Shown here: positions 6,564 to 14,746 of the stretch, in pieces
How positions within the stretch are numbered: the first letter of the stretch is position 1
Layout of the letters: each line of letters opens with the position of its first letter
Source of the DNA: Aquipuribacter hungaricus
Lineage (GTDB): Bacteria > Actinomycetota > Actinomycetes > Actinomycetales > JBBAYJ01
Reading direction: 5' to 3' (one strand)
DNA: 64,000 bases
Assembly (NCBI RefSeq): GCF_042663885.1
Contig: NZ_JBHSXV010000001.1
Program-made: the position numbers and the translations under genes
Notes under the pieces: model-generated
Database searches by the model: none
What the model saw: the letters and a program-made list of their open reading frames with translations, nothing else
Told to the model about the DNA's origin: nothing

Positions 6564-9238
6564 CTGGTCACCACCTCCGGCATCGGCAGGGCCACACCCG
6601 GTCGGGAGCGCCCCGCGGCCACCTCGACGTCGGTGGCGGGACGGATCTGGCCGCGCTCCAGTGTGAAGCGCACGGACGGGTCGGGGGTTTCGGGCGCGTT
6701 AACGAACGAGGAGAACCGGCGCAGCTTCTCGGGGTCGTCGAGCGTCGCGGCCCACTCGTCGGCGTAGGAGTCGACGTGCCGGGCCATGTCGGCCTCGAGC
6801 TCCGCGCCGATGCCGAGGGCGTCCTCGACGACGACGTGGTGCAGGTAGTCCACGCCGGACAGGCCCGAGTCGGGGTCGACGAGGGACTCCACCCACGTGC
6901 TCGTCCGCTGCAGCCGGTCGGCGGTGCGGACGTAGAACATGAGGTAGCGGTCGACGTAGCGGACCAGGTCCTCGGTGCTCACGTCCTTGACGAGCAGCTC
7001 CGCGTGGCGCGGGCGCATGCCGCCGTTGCCGCCGACGTAGAGGTTCCAGCCGAGCTCGGTGGCGATGATGCCGAAGTCCTTGCTGCGGGCCTCGGCGCAC
7101 TCCCGGGCGCAGCCGGACACCCCGGACTTGAGCTTGTGCGGCGACCGGAGCCCCCGGTAGCGCTCTTCGAGGGCCACGGCGAGGCCGGTCGAGTCCTGCA
7201 CGCCGTAGCGGCACCAGTCCGTGCCGACGCACGACTTCACCGTCCGCAGCGACTTGCCGTAGGCGTGCCCGGACTCGAAGCCCGCGTCCACGAGCCGGCG
7301 CCAGATCGCGGGCAGCTGGTCCAGCCGGGCGCCGAACATGTCGATCCGCTGGCCGCCCGTGAGCTTGGTGTACAGCCCGAAGTCGCGGGCGACCTCGCCG
7401 ATGACGATGAGCCCGGCGGGCGTCACCTCCCCGCCCGGCATCCGCGGCACCACCGAGTACGTGCCGTTCTTCTGCATGTTGGCCATGACGTGGTCGTTGG
7501 TGTCCTGCAGGGCGGCGTTCTCCCCGTCGAGCACGTGCGCCGGTGCCAGCGTGGCGAGGATGTTCGCGACGGTCGGCTTGCAGATGTCGCAGCCGCGGCC
7601 GGTGCCGTGGGCGGTGACGACCTGCGTGAACGTCGTGTGGCCGGAGAGCCGGACGAGGTCGTACAGCTCGCGGCGGGTCAGGGCGAAGTGCTCGCACAGC
7701 GACCGGTCGACCTCGACGCCCATCGTGTCCAGGGTGCTGGTGACCAGGGCGGCGATCATGGGCACGCACGAGCCGCAGCCGGTCCCGGCGCGCGTGCACC
7801 CCTTGACCGCGGCGACGTCGCGGGCGCCGTCGTGGACCGCGGCGCAGATGCTGCCCTTGGTGACGTCGAGGCAGCTGCAGACGACGGCCGCGTCGGGCAG
7901 GCCGGCGGGACCGGCGACGACCGGCCCGTCGCCGGCGCGGGGGAACAGCACCTGCTCGGCCGTCCCCGGCAGGGTGCCCGCGCTCGCCGCGAGCGCCTTC
8001 AGCGTGGGGTAGGCCTCGGCGTCCCCGACGAGGACGGCGCCCAGCACGGCGCCGGTGACCTCGTCGACGACGACCTTCTTGTAGACCCGGGCGGTCGGGT
8101 CGTTCCACACCAGCTCCAGCGCGCCGGGCGTGCGGCCGTGGCAGTCGGCGACGCTGGCGACGGGGATGCCGGTGAGCTTGAGCGTGGTCGACATGTCGGC
8201 GCCGGTGAAGGTGGCGGTGGGGGCGGGCCGCGCGGTGTCGACGCGGGCGAGCACCTGCTCGGCGACCACGGCGGCCATCGCGTAGCCGGGGGCGACCAGG
8301 CCCCAGACCTGGCCCTGCGCCAGGGCGCACTCCCCGACGGCGTAGACGTCGGGGTCGCTGGTGCGGCAGGCGTCGTCGACGACCACGCCGCCGCGCCCGC
8401 CGACGTCGAGGCCGGACGCGCGGGCGAGCTCGTCGCGGGGGCGGATGCCGGGGGAGAACACGACGAGGTCGACGTCGACACGGCGGCCGTCGGCCAGGTC
8501 GAGGCCGGCGACCGAGCCGTCGGGGCCGGTGCGGACCCGGGTGGTCGAGGCGTCCAGGTGCACGGTCATGCCGAGCTGCTCGACGTGGCGGCGGAGCATC
8601 CCGGCGCCGCCCTCGTCCAGCTGCAGCGGCATGAGCCGGTCGGACAGCTGGACCACGTGGGGCTCCAGGCCGAGCCGCTGCAGCGCCTCGGCGGCCTCCA
8701 GCCCGAGCAGCCCGCCCCCGACCACGGCGCCCGAGCGCCGGCCGCGCGCGTAGGCGGCGATCGCGTCGAGGTCGTCGAGGGTGCGGTAGACGAACGTGCC
8801 GGGGGCGTCGTGGCCGGGGACCGGCGGGACGAAGACCGACGACCCGGTGGCCAGGACCAGGGTGTCGTATGGGTGCAGCGCCCCGGTCGCGTCGGTGACC
8901 GTCCGGGCCGTGCGGTCCAGCGCGACGGCCGGGGTGGCCAGGTGCAGGGCGAACCGGTGCGCGACGTCCTCGCTGTCGTCCGGGTCGGCGGGGGCGTCGA
9001 AGAACCCCTCCTCGACCATCGTCATGTCGGCCTCGCTGCGCCCGGCGAGGTAGGACGACAGGCCGACCCGGTCGTAGGCGGGCCGGTGCTCCTCGGCCAG
9101 CACGGTGACGTCCAGGCGCGCACGGGTCGCGGGGTCGGCCCCGGCGAGGCCGTCGCGCAGCCGGGTGAGCAGGTGGTGGCCGACCATGCCGTGGCCGACG
9201 ACGACGACGCGGTGGGGCAGGCGGGGGGCAGGGCTCAT
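6560..9238 (-). CDS. nirB: Assimilatory nitrite reductase (NADH) large subunit NirB
   Basis: An 892-residue cytoplasmic flavoprotein that reduces nitrite to ammonium with NAD(P)H. The N-terminal FAD/NAD domain begins VVVVGHGMVGHHLL. A BFD-like [2Fe-2S] domain (about 450-510) has CSCLDVTKG and CTRAGTGCGSC. The C-terminal ferredoxin-type half carries the siroheme/[4Fe-4S] cysteines in SCVGTDWCRYG (about 667) and SGCARECAEA (about 706). Length is normal for NirB with one BFD domain. It overlaps the upstream flavoprotein gene and the downstream nirD by ATGA. Siroheme would come from the CysG-CbiX fusion at 14.7-16.8 kb. Confidence 0.96.
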   Translation of the reverse strand: MSPAPRLPHRVVVVGHGMVGHHLLTRLRDGLAGADPATRARLDVTVLAEEHRPAYDRVGLSSYLAGRSEADMTMVEEGFFDAPADPDDSEDVAHRFALHLATPAVALDRTARTVTDATGALHPYDTLVLATGSSVFVPPVPGHDAPGTFVYRTLDDLDAIAAYARGRRSGAVVGGGLLGLEAAEALQRLGLEPHVVQLSDRLMPLQLDEGGAGMLRRHVEQLGMTVHLDASTTRVRTGPDGSVAGLDLADGRRVDVDLVVFSPGIRPRDELARASGLDVGGRGGVVVDDACRTSDPDVYAVGECALAQGQVWGLVAPGYAMAAVVAEQVLARVDTARPAPTATFTGADMSTTLKLTGIPVASVADCHGRTPGALELVWNDPTARVYKKVVVDEVTGAVLGAVLVGDAEAYPTLKALAASAGTLPGTAEQVLFPRAGDGPVVAGPAGLPDAAVVCSCLDVTKGSICAAVHDGARDVAAVKGCTRAGTGCGSCVPMIAALVTSTLDTMGVEVDRSLCEHFALTRRELYDLVRLSGHTTFTQVVTAHGTGRGCDICKPTVANILATLAPAHVLDGENAALQDTNDHVMANMQKNGTYSVVPRMPGGEVTPAGLIVIGEVARDFGLYTKLTGGQRIDMFGARLDQLPAIWRRLVDAGFESGHAYGKSLRTVKSCVGTDWCRYGVQDSTGLAVALEERYRGLRSPHKLKSGVSGCARECAEARSKDFGIIATELGWNLYVGGNGGMRPRHAELLVKDVSTEDLVRYVDRYLMFYVRTADRLQRTSTWVESLVDPDSGLSGVDYLHHVVVEDALGIGAELEADMARHVDSYADEWAATLDDPEKLRRFSSFVNAPETPDPSVRFTLERGQIRPATDVEVAAGRSRPGVALPMPEVVTR

Positions 9239-10866
9239 GCGCTGATCTCCTCGTGCTGGGCGGGCGGCGCGGGGGCGACGGTCGGACCGGCCGGTGCGGG
9301 GACGGGTCCCGGGGCGGGCGGCAGGGCGGGCGGCAGGGCGGGCGGCAGGGCCGCGAGCAGCGCGCGGACGGTGCCGGCGCAGCTGCCGCAGCCGGTGGTG
9401 GCGCGGGTGCAGGCGGCGACCGCGGCGACGTCGCGGGCGCCGGCGGCCGCGGCGGCACGGACGGCGCCCGCGTCGACGGCGTTGCAGTGGCAGACGGTGG
9501 CGTCGTCCGGCAGGGAGGCCGCGTCACCCGCGGTGCCGGCGGCTCCTCCGGCGCCCGCAGGACCGGCGGGGCCGCTGCCGAACAGCAGGTGGCGCCGGTC
9601 GGGCGGGACGGGGCTGCCACGGTCGAAGGCCAGGGTGAGCGCCCCCACGGAGCCGAGGTCGCCGAGCAGGATCCCGCCGACGACCCGGCCGCCGCGGAGC
9701 ACGGCCTTGGCGTAGACGCCGCGCGAAGGGTCGGTCCAGGCGAGGACCTCCAGGTCGCCGTCGCTGTCCTCGGGGGCGGGGCGGACCTCGCCCATCGAGG
9801 CCAGGTCGATGCCGCCGGCCTTGAGGCGGGTGACGCTGCCGCGCGGCTGCCAGGTCGTCGGCGGGTCGTCCGGAGCGGCGGTCAGCGTCGTGGCCAGGGC
9901 CGCGGCCTGCTCCCAGGCGGGCTGCACGAGCCCGCCGACGGTCGAGCCGCCGTCCGGGTCGAGCACCTCGGCGCAGTCGCCGACCGCGGACACGGCGGGG
10001 TCGTCGGGGCTGGTGAGGGTGCGGTCGACGACGACGCCGCGGGCCGTGGTCAGCCGGGCCTCGCGGGCGAGCCGGGTGCTGGGCCGGACCCCGACGGCGA
10101 AGACGAGCAGGTCGCACTCGAGGACGTGGCCGTCGGCCAGGCGCACCCCGACGAGCCGGTCCGTACCGTGGCCGGTGAGCACCTGGGTGGCGCGGGTGCC
10201 CAGGTAGGCGGTGATGCCGAGGCCGGCGAGGCGGCGCCGGAGCATCGTGGCGGCGGGGCCGTCGAGCTGGCCGTCCATGAGCCGGTCGGGCATCTGCACG
10301 ACCTCGACCGACAGGCCCCGGGCGGCCAGGCCGCGGGCGGCCTCCAGGCCGAGCAGGCCGCCGCCGACGACGACCGCGCGCCGGGCGGTGGCGGTCGCGG
10401 CGACGAGGCGCCGGCAGTCGTCGAGGGTGCGGAACGCGGTGGCCTGCGGGTGCAGGGAGGCGCCGCGGTCGGGGTCGGTCGGGTCGTGGCGGAGCAGGCC
10501 CGGCAGCGGCGGCAGGACCGGCGCGCTGCCCGTGGCCAGGACCAGGCGGTCGTAGGGCAGGTGGCTGCCGTCGGCCAGGTGCACCGTCCGCGTGCTGCGG
10601 TGCACCCGCGCGACCCGGGTCCCGGTGACGACCCGCACGGTCGAGCCCTCCCAGGCGCCGGGCGGGGCGAGCGCGAGGTCGTCCTCGCGGTGGGTGCCGG
10701 CGAGCACCCCGGACAGCAGGACGCGGTTGTAGGCCTCGGTCGGTTCGTCGCCGACGACGGTGGTCTGCCAGCGCCGCTCGGTGTCGCGGGCGGCGACCTC
10801 CTCGACCAGGCGGGCGCCGGCCATGCCGTTGCCGACGACGACGAGGTGCCGGGTGCGGGTGCTCAT
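9235..10866 (-). CDS. nasC: FAD/NAD(P)-dependent electron-transfer subunit of assimilatory nitrate reductase
   Basis: A 543-residue protein resembling the N-terminal part of NirB. It has a pyridine-nucleotide-disulphide oxidoreductase core (VVVGNGMAGARLVEE near the N-terminus, VVVGGGLLGLEAARGL near 165). A C-terminal BFD-type [2Fe-2S] domain (about 455-510) has VCHCNAVDAG and CTRATTGCGSC. It probably passes electrons from NAD(P)H to NasA (NasC in Klebsiella naming, NasB in Bacillus). A Pro/Ala-rich tail is encoded by a 12-base tandem repeat. The start at ATG 10866 overlaps the nasA stop. Confidence 0.88.
   Translation of the reverse strand: MSTRTRHLVVVGNGMAGARLVEEVAARDTERRWQTTVVGDEPTEAYNRVLLSGVLAGTHREDDLALAPPGAWEGSTVRVVTGTRVARVHRSTRTVHLADGSHLPYDRLVLATGSAPVLPPLPGLLRHDPTDPDRGASLHPQATAFRTLDDCRRLVAATATARRAVVVGGGLLGLEAARGLAARGLSVEVVQMPDRLMDGQLDGPAATMLRRRLAGLGITAYLGTRATQVLTGHGTDRLVGVRLADGHVLECDLLVFAVGVRPSTRLAREARLTTARGVVVDRTLTSPDDPAVSAVGDCAEVLDPDGGSTVGGLVQPAWEQAAALATTLTAAPDDPPTTWQPRGSVTRLKAGGIDLASMGEVRPAPEDSDGDLEVLAWTDPSRGVYAKAVLRGGRVVGGILLGDLGSVGALTLAFDRGSPVPPDRRHLLFGSGPAGPAGAGGAAGTAGDAASLPDDATVCHCNAVDAGAVRAAAAAGARDVAAVAACTRATTGCGSCAGTVRALLAALPPALPPALPPAPGPVPAPAGPTVAPAPPAQHEEISA
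9312..9347. repeat. Three 12-bp tandem repeats in the flavoprotein tail
   Basis: Three exact copies of GGGCGGGCGGCA on the plus strand encode a repeated LPPA motif in the C-terminal tail. The whole unit is in frame, so copy number could vary without breaking the gene. Confidence 0.85.
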
Positions 10867-13058
10867 GCGGTCTCCTCGGGGTCGGTCATCCCGCGGACGG
10901 GAGCCGCGCGCTCCAGGCGGACGGCGCAGGCCTTGAACTCGGGCATCCGCGACGTGGGGTCCAGCGCGGGCGGGGTGAGGGAGTTGGCGCGCCCGGCGCC
11001 GCCCCAGTGGAAGGGCATGAAGACGGTGTCGGTGCGGACGGTCGGGGTGAGCCGGGCGGGGGCCTCGGCGACGCCGTGGCGGCTGGTCACGCGGACCAGG
11101 TCGCCGTCGCCGATCCCGTGGGCGGCGGCCAGGACGGGGTGGACCTCCACGAACGACGACGGGGCGCTGCGCACCAGCGACGGCACCCGGCGGGTCTGCG
11201 CGCCCGACTGGTACTGGGCGAGCACGCGACCGGTGGTGAGCAGCCACGGGAACTCCGCGTCGACGTCCTCGACCAGGGCGCGGTGCTCGACGGCGTGCAG
11301 GACCGCGCGGCCGTCGGCGGTGGGGAAGCGGTCGACGAACATCCGCGGGCTGCCCCAGTGCACGCCGTCGCTGCCGTCCGCCGCGACCGCGTCCCAGCCG
11401 ACGTGGCTGTAGTCGGCGCGGCCACCGGCGCTGGCGCGGCGGAGTTCCTCGAAGACCAGCCGGGGGGCGGCGGGGAAGGCGTCCGCGGGGAAGTCCGTCC
11501 CGGCGCCGAGGCGGTCGGCGAGCCCGGCGAGCACCTGCAGGTCGGTCCGGCAGCCGACGGGGGCGTCGACGGCCTTGCGGCGGCGGACGACCCGGCCCTC
11601 GAGGGTCGTCATCGTGCCGTCCTCCTCGGCCCACATGGTCGTGGGGAGGACGACGTCGGCCACGGCGGCCGTCTCGGACATGACCAGGTCGGTGACGACG
11701 AGCAGGTCGAGGGCGGCGAGCCGGTCGGACACGTGCCCGGCGCGCGGGGCCGACACGACGGGGTTGGAGCCCGCGAGCAGCAGCACGCGCGGCCCGTCGG
11801 GCCGGCCGCAGGCGTCGAGCAGCTCGTAGGCGGAGCGTCCGGGGCCCGGCAGGGATGCGGGGTCGACGCCCCACACCCCGGCGACGTGGGCGCGGGCAGC
11901 CGGGTCGCTGATCGAGCGGTAGCCCGGCAGCTGGTCGGCCTTGAGGCCGTGCTCCCGCCCGCCCTGGCCGTTGCCCTGGCCGGTGAGGCAGCCGTAGCCG
12001 GCGTGCGGCCGGCCGGGGAGCCCGAGCACGAGGGCCAGGTCGATGGCGGCCAGCACGGTGTCGGTACCGGTGGCGTGCTGCTCGGAGCCGCGGGCGGTGA
12101 GGAGCACCGCGCCGCGGCCGCCGGCGACCGGGGCGTGCGAGGCGACCAGGCGGGCGAGGGAGCCGACCTCGCCCGCGGGCACGCCGGTCAGCCGCTCGAC
12201 CCGCTCCGGCCAGTACCGGCGCGCCGCGGCCCGCAGCTCCTCGATGCCGCGGGTGCGCCCGGCGACGTACGCCGCGTCCTCCAGGCCGTCGCGCAGGACG
12301 ACGTGCAGCAGCCCGAGCAGCAGCGCCATGTCCGAGCCGGGCAGCGGCTGGACGTGGACGTCGGCGGCCGCGGCCGTCGGGGTGCGCCGGGGGTCGACCA
12401 CGACGACCGTGCCGCCGGCCTCCTGCACCGCCTGCACGTGGGCCATGAACGGGGGCATCGTCTCCGCGGGGTTGCTGCCGAGCAGGACGAGGACCCCGGT
12501 GCCGACCAGGTCGCGGACCGGGAACGGCAGCCCCCGGTCGACGCCGAGCGCCGCGTTGGCCGCGGCCGCCGCGCTGCTCATGCAGAAGCGGCCGTTGTAG
12601 TCGACCTGCGAGGTGCGCAGCGCGACCCGGGCGAGCTTGCCGAGCGCGTAGGCCTTCTCGTTGGTGAGCCCGCCGCCGCCGAACACCGCGACCGCGTCCC
12701 GGCCGTGCGCCACCTGCGCCGCTCTGATGCCGGCCGCCACCACGTCGAGCGCCTCGTCCCAGCCGGAAGGCACGAACCGGCTGGTCCGGTCGCCCGGGAC
12801 CTCGCGCAGCAGCGGGGTCCGCAGCCGCTCGGGGTGCTCGAGCAGCTCCGCCGCCGACCAGCCCTTCTGGCACAGCCGGCCCAGGCCCGCTGCGGACGCC
12901 CGCGGCTGCACCTGCACGCGCGGCGAGGGCAGCCCCGTCGTCCGGTCGGCCACGGTGAGCGTCATCCCGCACTGCAGCGCGCAGTAGGGGCAGTGGGTGG
13001 CCACCCCGGCGGGTGCCTGCCCGGGGACGGCCGACCGGTCGGCGGCGGTGGTCGTCAT
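10863..13058 (-). CDS. nasA: Assimilatory nitrate reductase catalytic subunit
   Basis: A 731-residue molybdopterin oxidoreductase that reduces nitrate to nitrite in the cytoplasm. The N-terminal [4Fe-4S] site is HCPYCALQCGM (C23, C26, C30) plus GRLCQKGWS near 62. Molybdopterin-binding segments include LGSNPAETMPPFMAH, LTGQGNGQGGREHGLKADQL and VVTDLVMSETAAVADVVLPT. The C-terminal dinucleotide-binding domain has TTGRVLAQYQSG. There is no Tat signal and no extra C-terminal Fe-S domain, consistent with a Nas/NarB enzyme that takes electrons from the adjacent flavoprotein. ATG 13058 lies two bases from the narK stop. Confidence 0.95.
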   Translation of the reverse strand: MTTTAADRSAVPGQAPAGVATHCPYCALQCGMTLTVADRTTGLPSPRVQVQPRASAAGLGRLCQKGWSAAELLEHPERLRTPLLREVPGDRTSRFVPSGWDEALDVVAAGIRAAQVAHGRDAVAVFGGGGLTNEKAYALGKLARVALRTSQVDYNGRFCMSSAAAAANAALGVDRGLPFPVRDLVGTGVLVLLGSNPAETMPPFMAHVQAVQEAGGTVVVVDPRRTPTAAAADVHVQPLPGSDMALLLGLLHVVLRDGLEDAAYVAGRTRGIEELRAAARRYWPERVERLTGVPAGEVGSLARLVASHAPVAGGRGAVLLTARGSEQHATGTDTVLAAIDLALVLGLPGRPHAGYGCLTGQGNGQGGREHGLKADQLPGYRSISDPAARAHVAGVWGVDPASLPGPGRSAYELLDACGRPDGPRVLLLAGSNPVVSAPRAGHVSDRLAALDLLVVTDLVMSETAAVADVVLPTTMWAEEDGTMTTLEGRVVRRRKAVDAPVGCRTDLQVLAGLADRLGAGTDFPADAFPAAPRLVFEELRRASAGGRADYSHVGWDAVAADGSDGVHWGSPRMFVDRFPTADGRAVLHAVEHRALVEDVDAEFPWLLTTGRVLAQYQSGAQTRRVPSLVRSAPSSFVEVHPVLAAAHGIGDGDLVRVTSRHGVAEAPARLTPTVRTDTVFMPFHWGGAGRANSLTPPALDPTSRMPEFKACAVRLERAAPVRGMTDPEETA

Positions 13059-13059
13059 G

Positions 13060-14604
13060 TCAGACGCCGGCCCGGGCGAAAAGGGTGCCGGGACGGACGT
13101 AGACCGACCAGGTCACGGCGACGCAGGCGACGTAGAAGGCGAGGAACGCGACGAACGCCGCGGTCACGCCCCCCGTCGCCAGGTACGACTCCGACAGCCC
13201 GCGCGGGATGAACACCCCGCCCGCGGCGCCCACGGCGGAGATGAGCCCGATGGCGGACGCGGCCTCCCGGCGGGCGCGGGCGGCGGTCTGCGGCCCGTCC
13301 TCGCCCCGCGCGGCCGCCAGCTCCGCGGCCTCGGCGCGGAAGATGATCGGGATCATGCGGTAGGTCGAGCCGTTGGCCGCCCCCACGAGGACGAAGAGGA
13401 CGAGGAACGCGGCGAGGAACGCCGTGAAGCTGCCCGAGGCGAGGGCGGCGAGGATGAGCCCGACGGTCGCGGCCATGGCGAGGAACGCGACCAGGGTGAC
13501 GCGGGCCCCACCGAGCCGGTCGGCCAGCCAGCCGCCGAACGGCCGGGCGACCGAGCCGACGAGGGCGCCGAGGAAGGCGTAGCTGGCCAGGTCGACGGCG
13601 GGGAACTCGTTGCGGATGAGCAGGGGGAACGCGGCGGAGAAGCCGATGAACGAGCCGAACGTGCCGATGTAGAGGAACGACATCACCCAGGTCTGGCGGC
13701 GCGCCGCCGCGGCGGCCTGACCGGCGAAGCTGAAGGTCGCCGAGCCGAGGTTGTCCATGAAGAAGAACGCGCCGACGGCGGCGAGCACGACCAGCGGCAC
13801 CCACATCAGGGCGGCGTTCTGCAGGTAGAGGTCCCGGCCGGCCTCGGTGGTGCCGACCACGCCGCCGACCACGGCGATCCCGCCGACGAGGACGGCCTTG
13901 GGCACGAGCAGCTGGACGACCGCGACGCCGATGTTGCCGCCCGCGGCGTTGAGGCCCAGCGCGAGGCCCTTCTCGCGGTCGGGGAAGAAGTGGCTGATGC
14001 TCGCCATCGACGAGGCGAAGTTGCCGCCGCCGACGCCCGCGGCAGCCGCGGTGAGCAGGAAGAACCAGTACGGCGTCGTGGGGTCCAGCACCGCCGTGGT
14101 GAGCATGCCGAGCGGCACCAGCAGGAGCAGCGCGCTGACGACGGTCCAGTTGCGGCCGCCGACCAGGGCGGGCATGAACGTGTACGGCACCCGCAGGACC
14201 GCGCCGACGATCGCCGCGGTGGACACCAGCCAGAACAGCTGGTCGGTGGAGAAGGCGAACCCGGCGGCCGGCAGGAACGTCACGGTGATGCTGAACAGCA
14301 GCCAGACGGAGAAGCCGATGTTCTCCGCGAGGATGGACCAGACGAGGTTGCGGCGGGCGACGGGGCGGCCGAGCGGCGACTCCCAGTACGCGCGGTCCTC
14401 GGGGTCGTAGCCGTCGACCCACCGGCCGCCGAGCCGGACGAGGGGGCCGGTCGTGCGGGTCGTGGCTGCCGTGGGCGTACCGGTCGTGGCCGTGGTGGGG
14501 GCTGCCGTCGTCGCTGCCGTGGCTGCCGCGGAGGCGCGGGACGGCTGGGCGGGGGGCGTCTGGGCGGGGGGCGTCGTCGCCGGGGCCGGGGTGGTGGTGG
14601 CCAT
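13060..14604 (-). CDS. narK: NarK-type nitrate/nitrite MFS transporter
   Basis: A 514-residue major facilitator protein with about 12 membrane segments. Nitrate-porter signatures are AAAAGVGGGNFASSMASISH and AGGNIGVAVVQLLVPKA. An unusual N-terminal tail of about 45 residues, rich in Ala, Thr and Pro, precedes GRWVDGYDPEDRAYWES. ATG 14604 has a GGGAG Shine-Dalgarno in the sequence just upstream. A TAGCGT -10 box and a GlnR-type box lie further upstream. First gene of the nitrate operon; it probably imports nitrate. Confidence 0.94.
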   Translation of the reverse strand: MATTTPAPATTPPAQTPPAQPSRASAAATAATTAAPTTATTGTPTAATTRTTGPLVRLGGRWVDGYDPEDRAYWESPLGRPVARRNLVWSILAENIGFSVWLLFSITVTFLPAAGFAFSTDQLFWLVSTAAIVGAVLRVPYTFMPALVGGRNWTVVSALLLLVPLGMLTTAVLDPTTPYWFFLLTAAAAGVGGGNFASSMASISHFFPDREKGLALGLNAAGGNIGVAVVQLLVPKAVLVGGIAVVGGVVGTTEAGRDLYLQNAALMWVPLVVLAAVGAFFFMDNLGSATFSFAGQAAAAARRQTWVMSFLYIGTFGSFIGFSAAFPLLIRNEFPAVDLASYAFLGALVGSVARPFGGWLADRLGGARVTLVAFLAMAATVGLILAALASGSFTAFLAAFLVLFVLVGAANGSTYRMIPIIFRAEAAELAAARGEDGPQTAARARREAASAIGLISAVGAAGGVFIPRGLSESYLATGGVTAAFVAFLAFYVACVAVTWSVYVRPGTLFARAGV

Positions 14605-14656
14605 GGGGTGTGCTCCCGTCGGTCGGGCCGCAGCAGGTCTGCGTGCCGTGCGGCCG

Positions 14657-14662
14657 ACGCTA
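14657..14662 (-). promoter_or_regulatory. narK operon -10 box (TAGCGT)
   Basis: TAGCGT on the minus strand, about 53 bases before the narK ATG, leaves a leader of about 45 bases with a GGGAG ribosome site. Similar TAGCGT boxes precede the CysG, STAS and first glycosyltransferase genes in this window. Confidence 0.5.
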
Positions 14663-14694
14663 GGAAGAGCGTGTGTCGGGGGACCGCGTCCGGT

Positions 14695-14721
14695 GTGACC
14701 AGTCGGGAACCTTCCCCTCAC
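14695..14721. promoter_or_regulatory. Putative GlnR box upstream of narK
   Basis: The plus strand reads GTGAC-N6-GGAAC-N6-CTCAC. It fits the Streptomyces GlnR consensus GTnAC-N6-GAAAC-N6-GTnAC with one mismatch in each of two blocks and exact 6-base spacers. It is centred about 50 bases upstream of the predicted narK -10, an activator-like position, and overlaps the end of the CysG-CbiX gene. Confidence 0.6.
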
Positions 14722-14746
14722 GCCGCCGACGGGCCGGTGTGAGGGG
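14714..14746 (-). terminator. Hairpin at the end of the CysG-CbiX gene
   Basis: CCCCTCAC and GTGAGGGG form an 8-bp stem with a 17-base loop across the stop codon (14718-14720). No T-tract follows. It overlaps the GlnR-type box, so termination is only one reading. Confidence 0.35.

Noticed and set aside
9312..9347. Short tandem repeats here, at 16675-16790 and at 34551-34586 as CRISPR arrays
   Set aside because: Units are 12 bases, directly adjacent, inside coding frames and without spacers.
4850..9715. A very long open frame on the plus strand opposite the nir genes
   Set aside because: It is the usual antisense shadow in 75% GC DNA. The minus strand carries complete NirB, NirD and NnaR-like proteins with all motifs.
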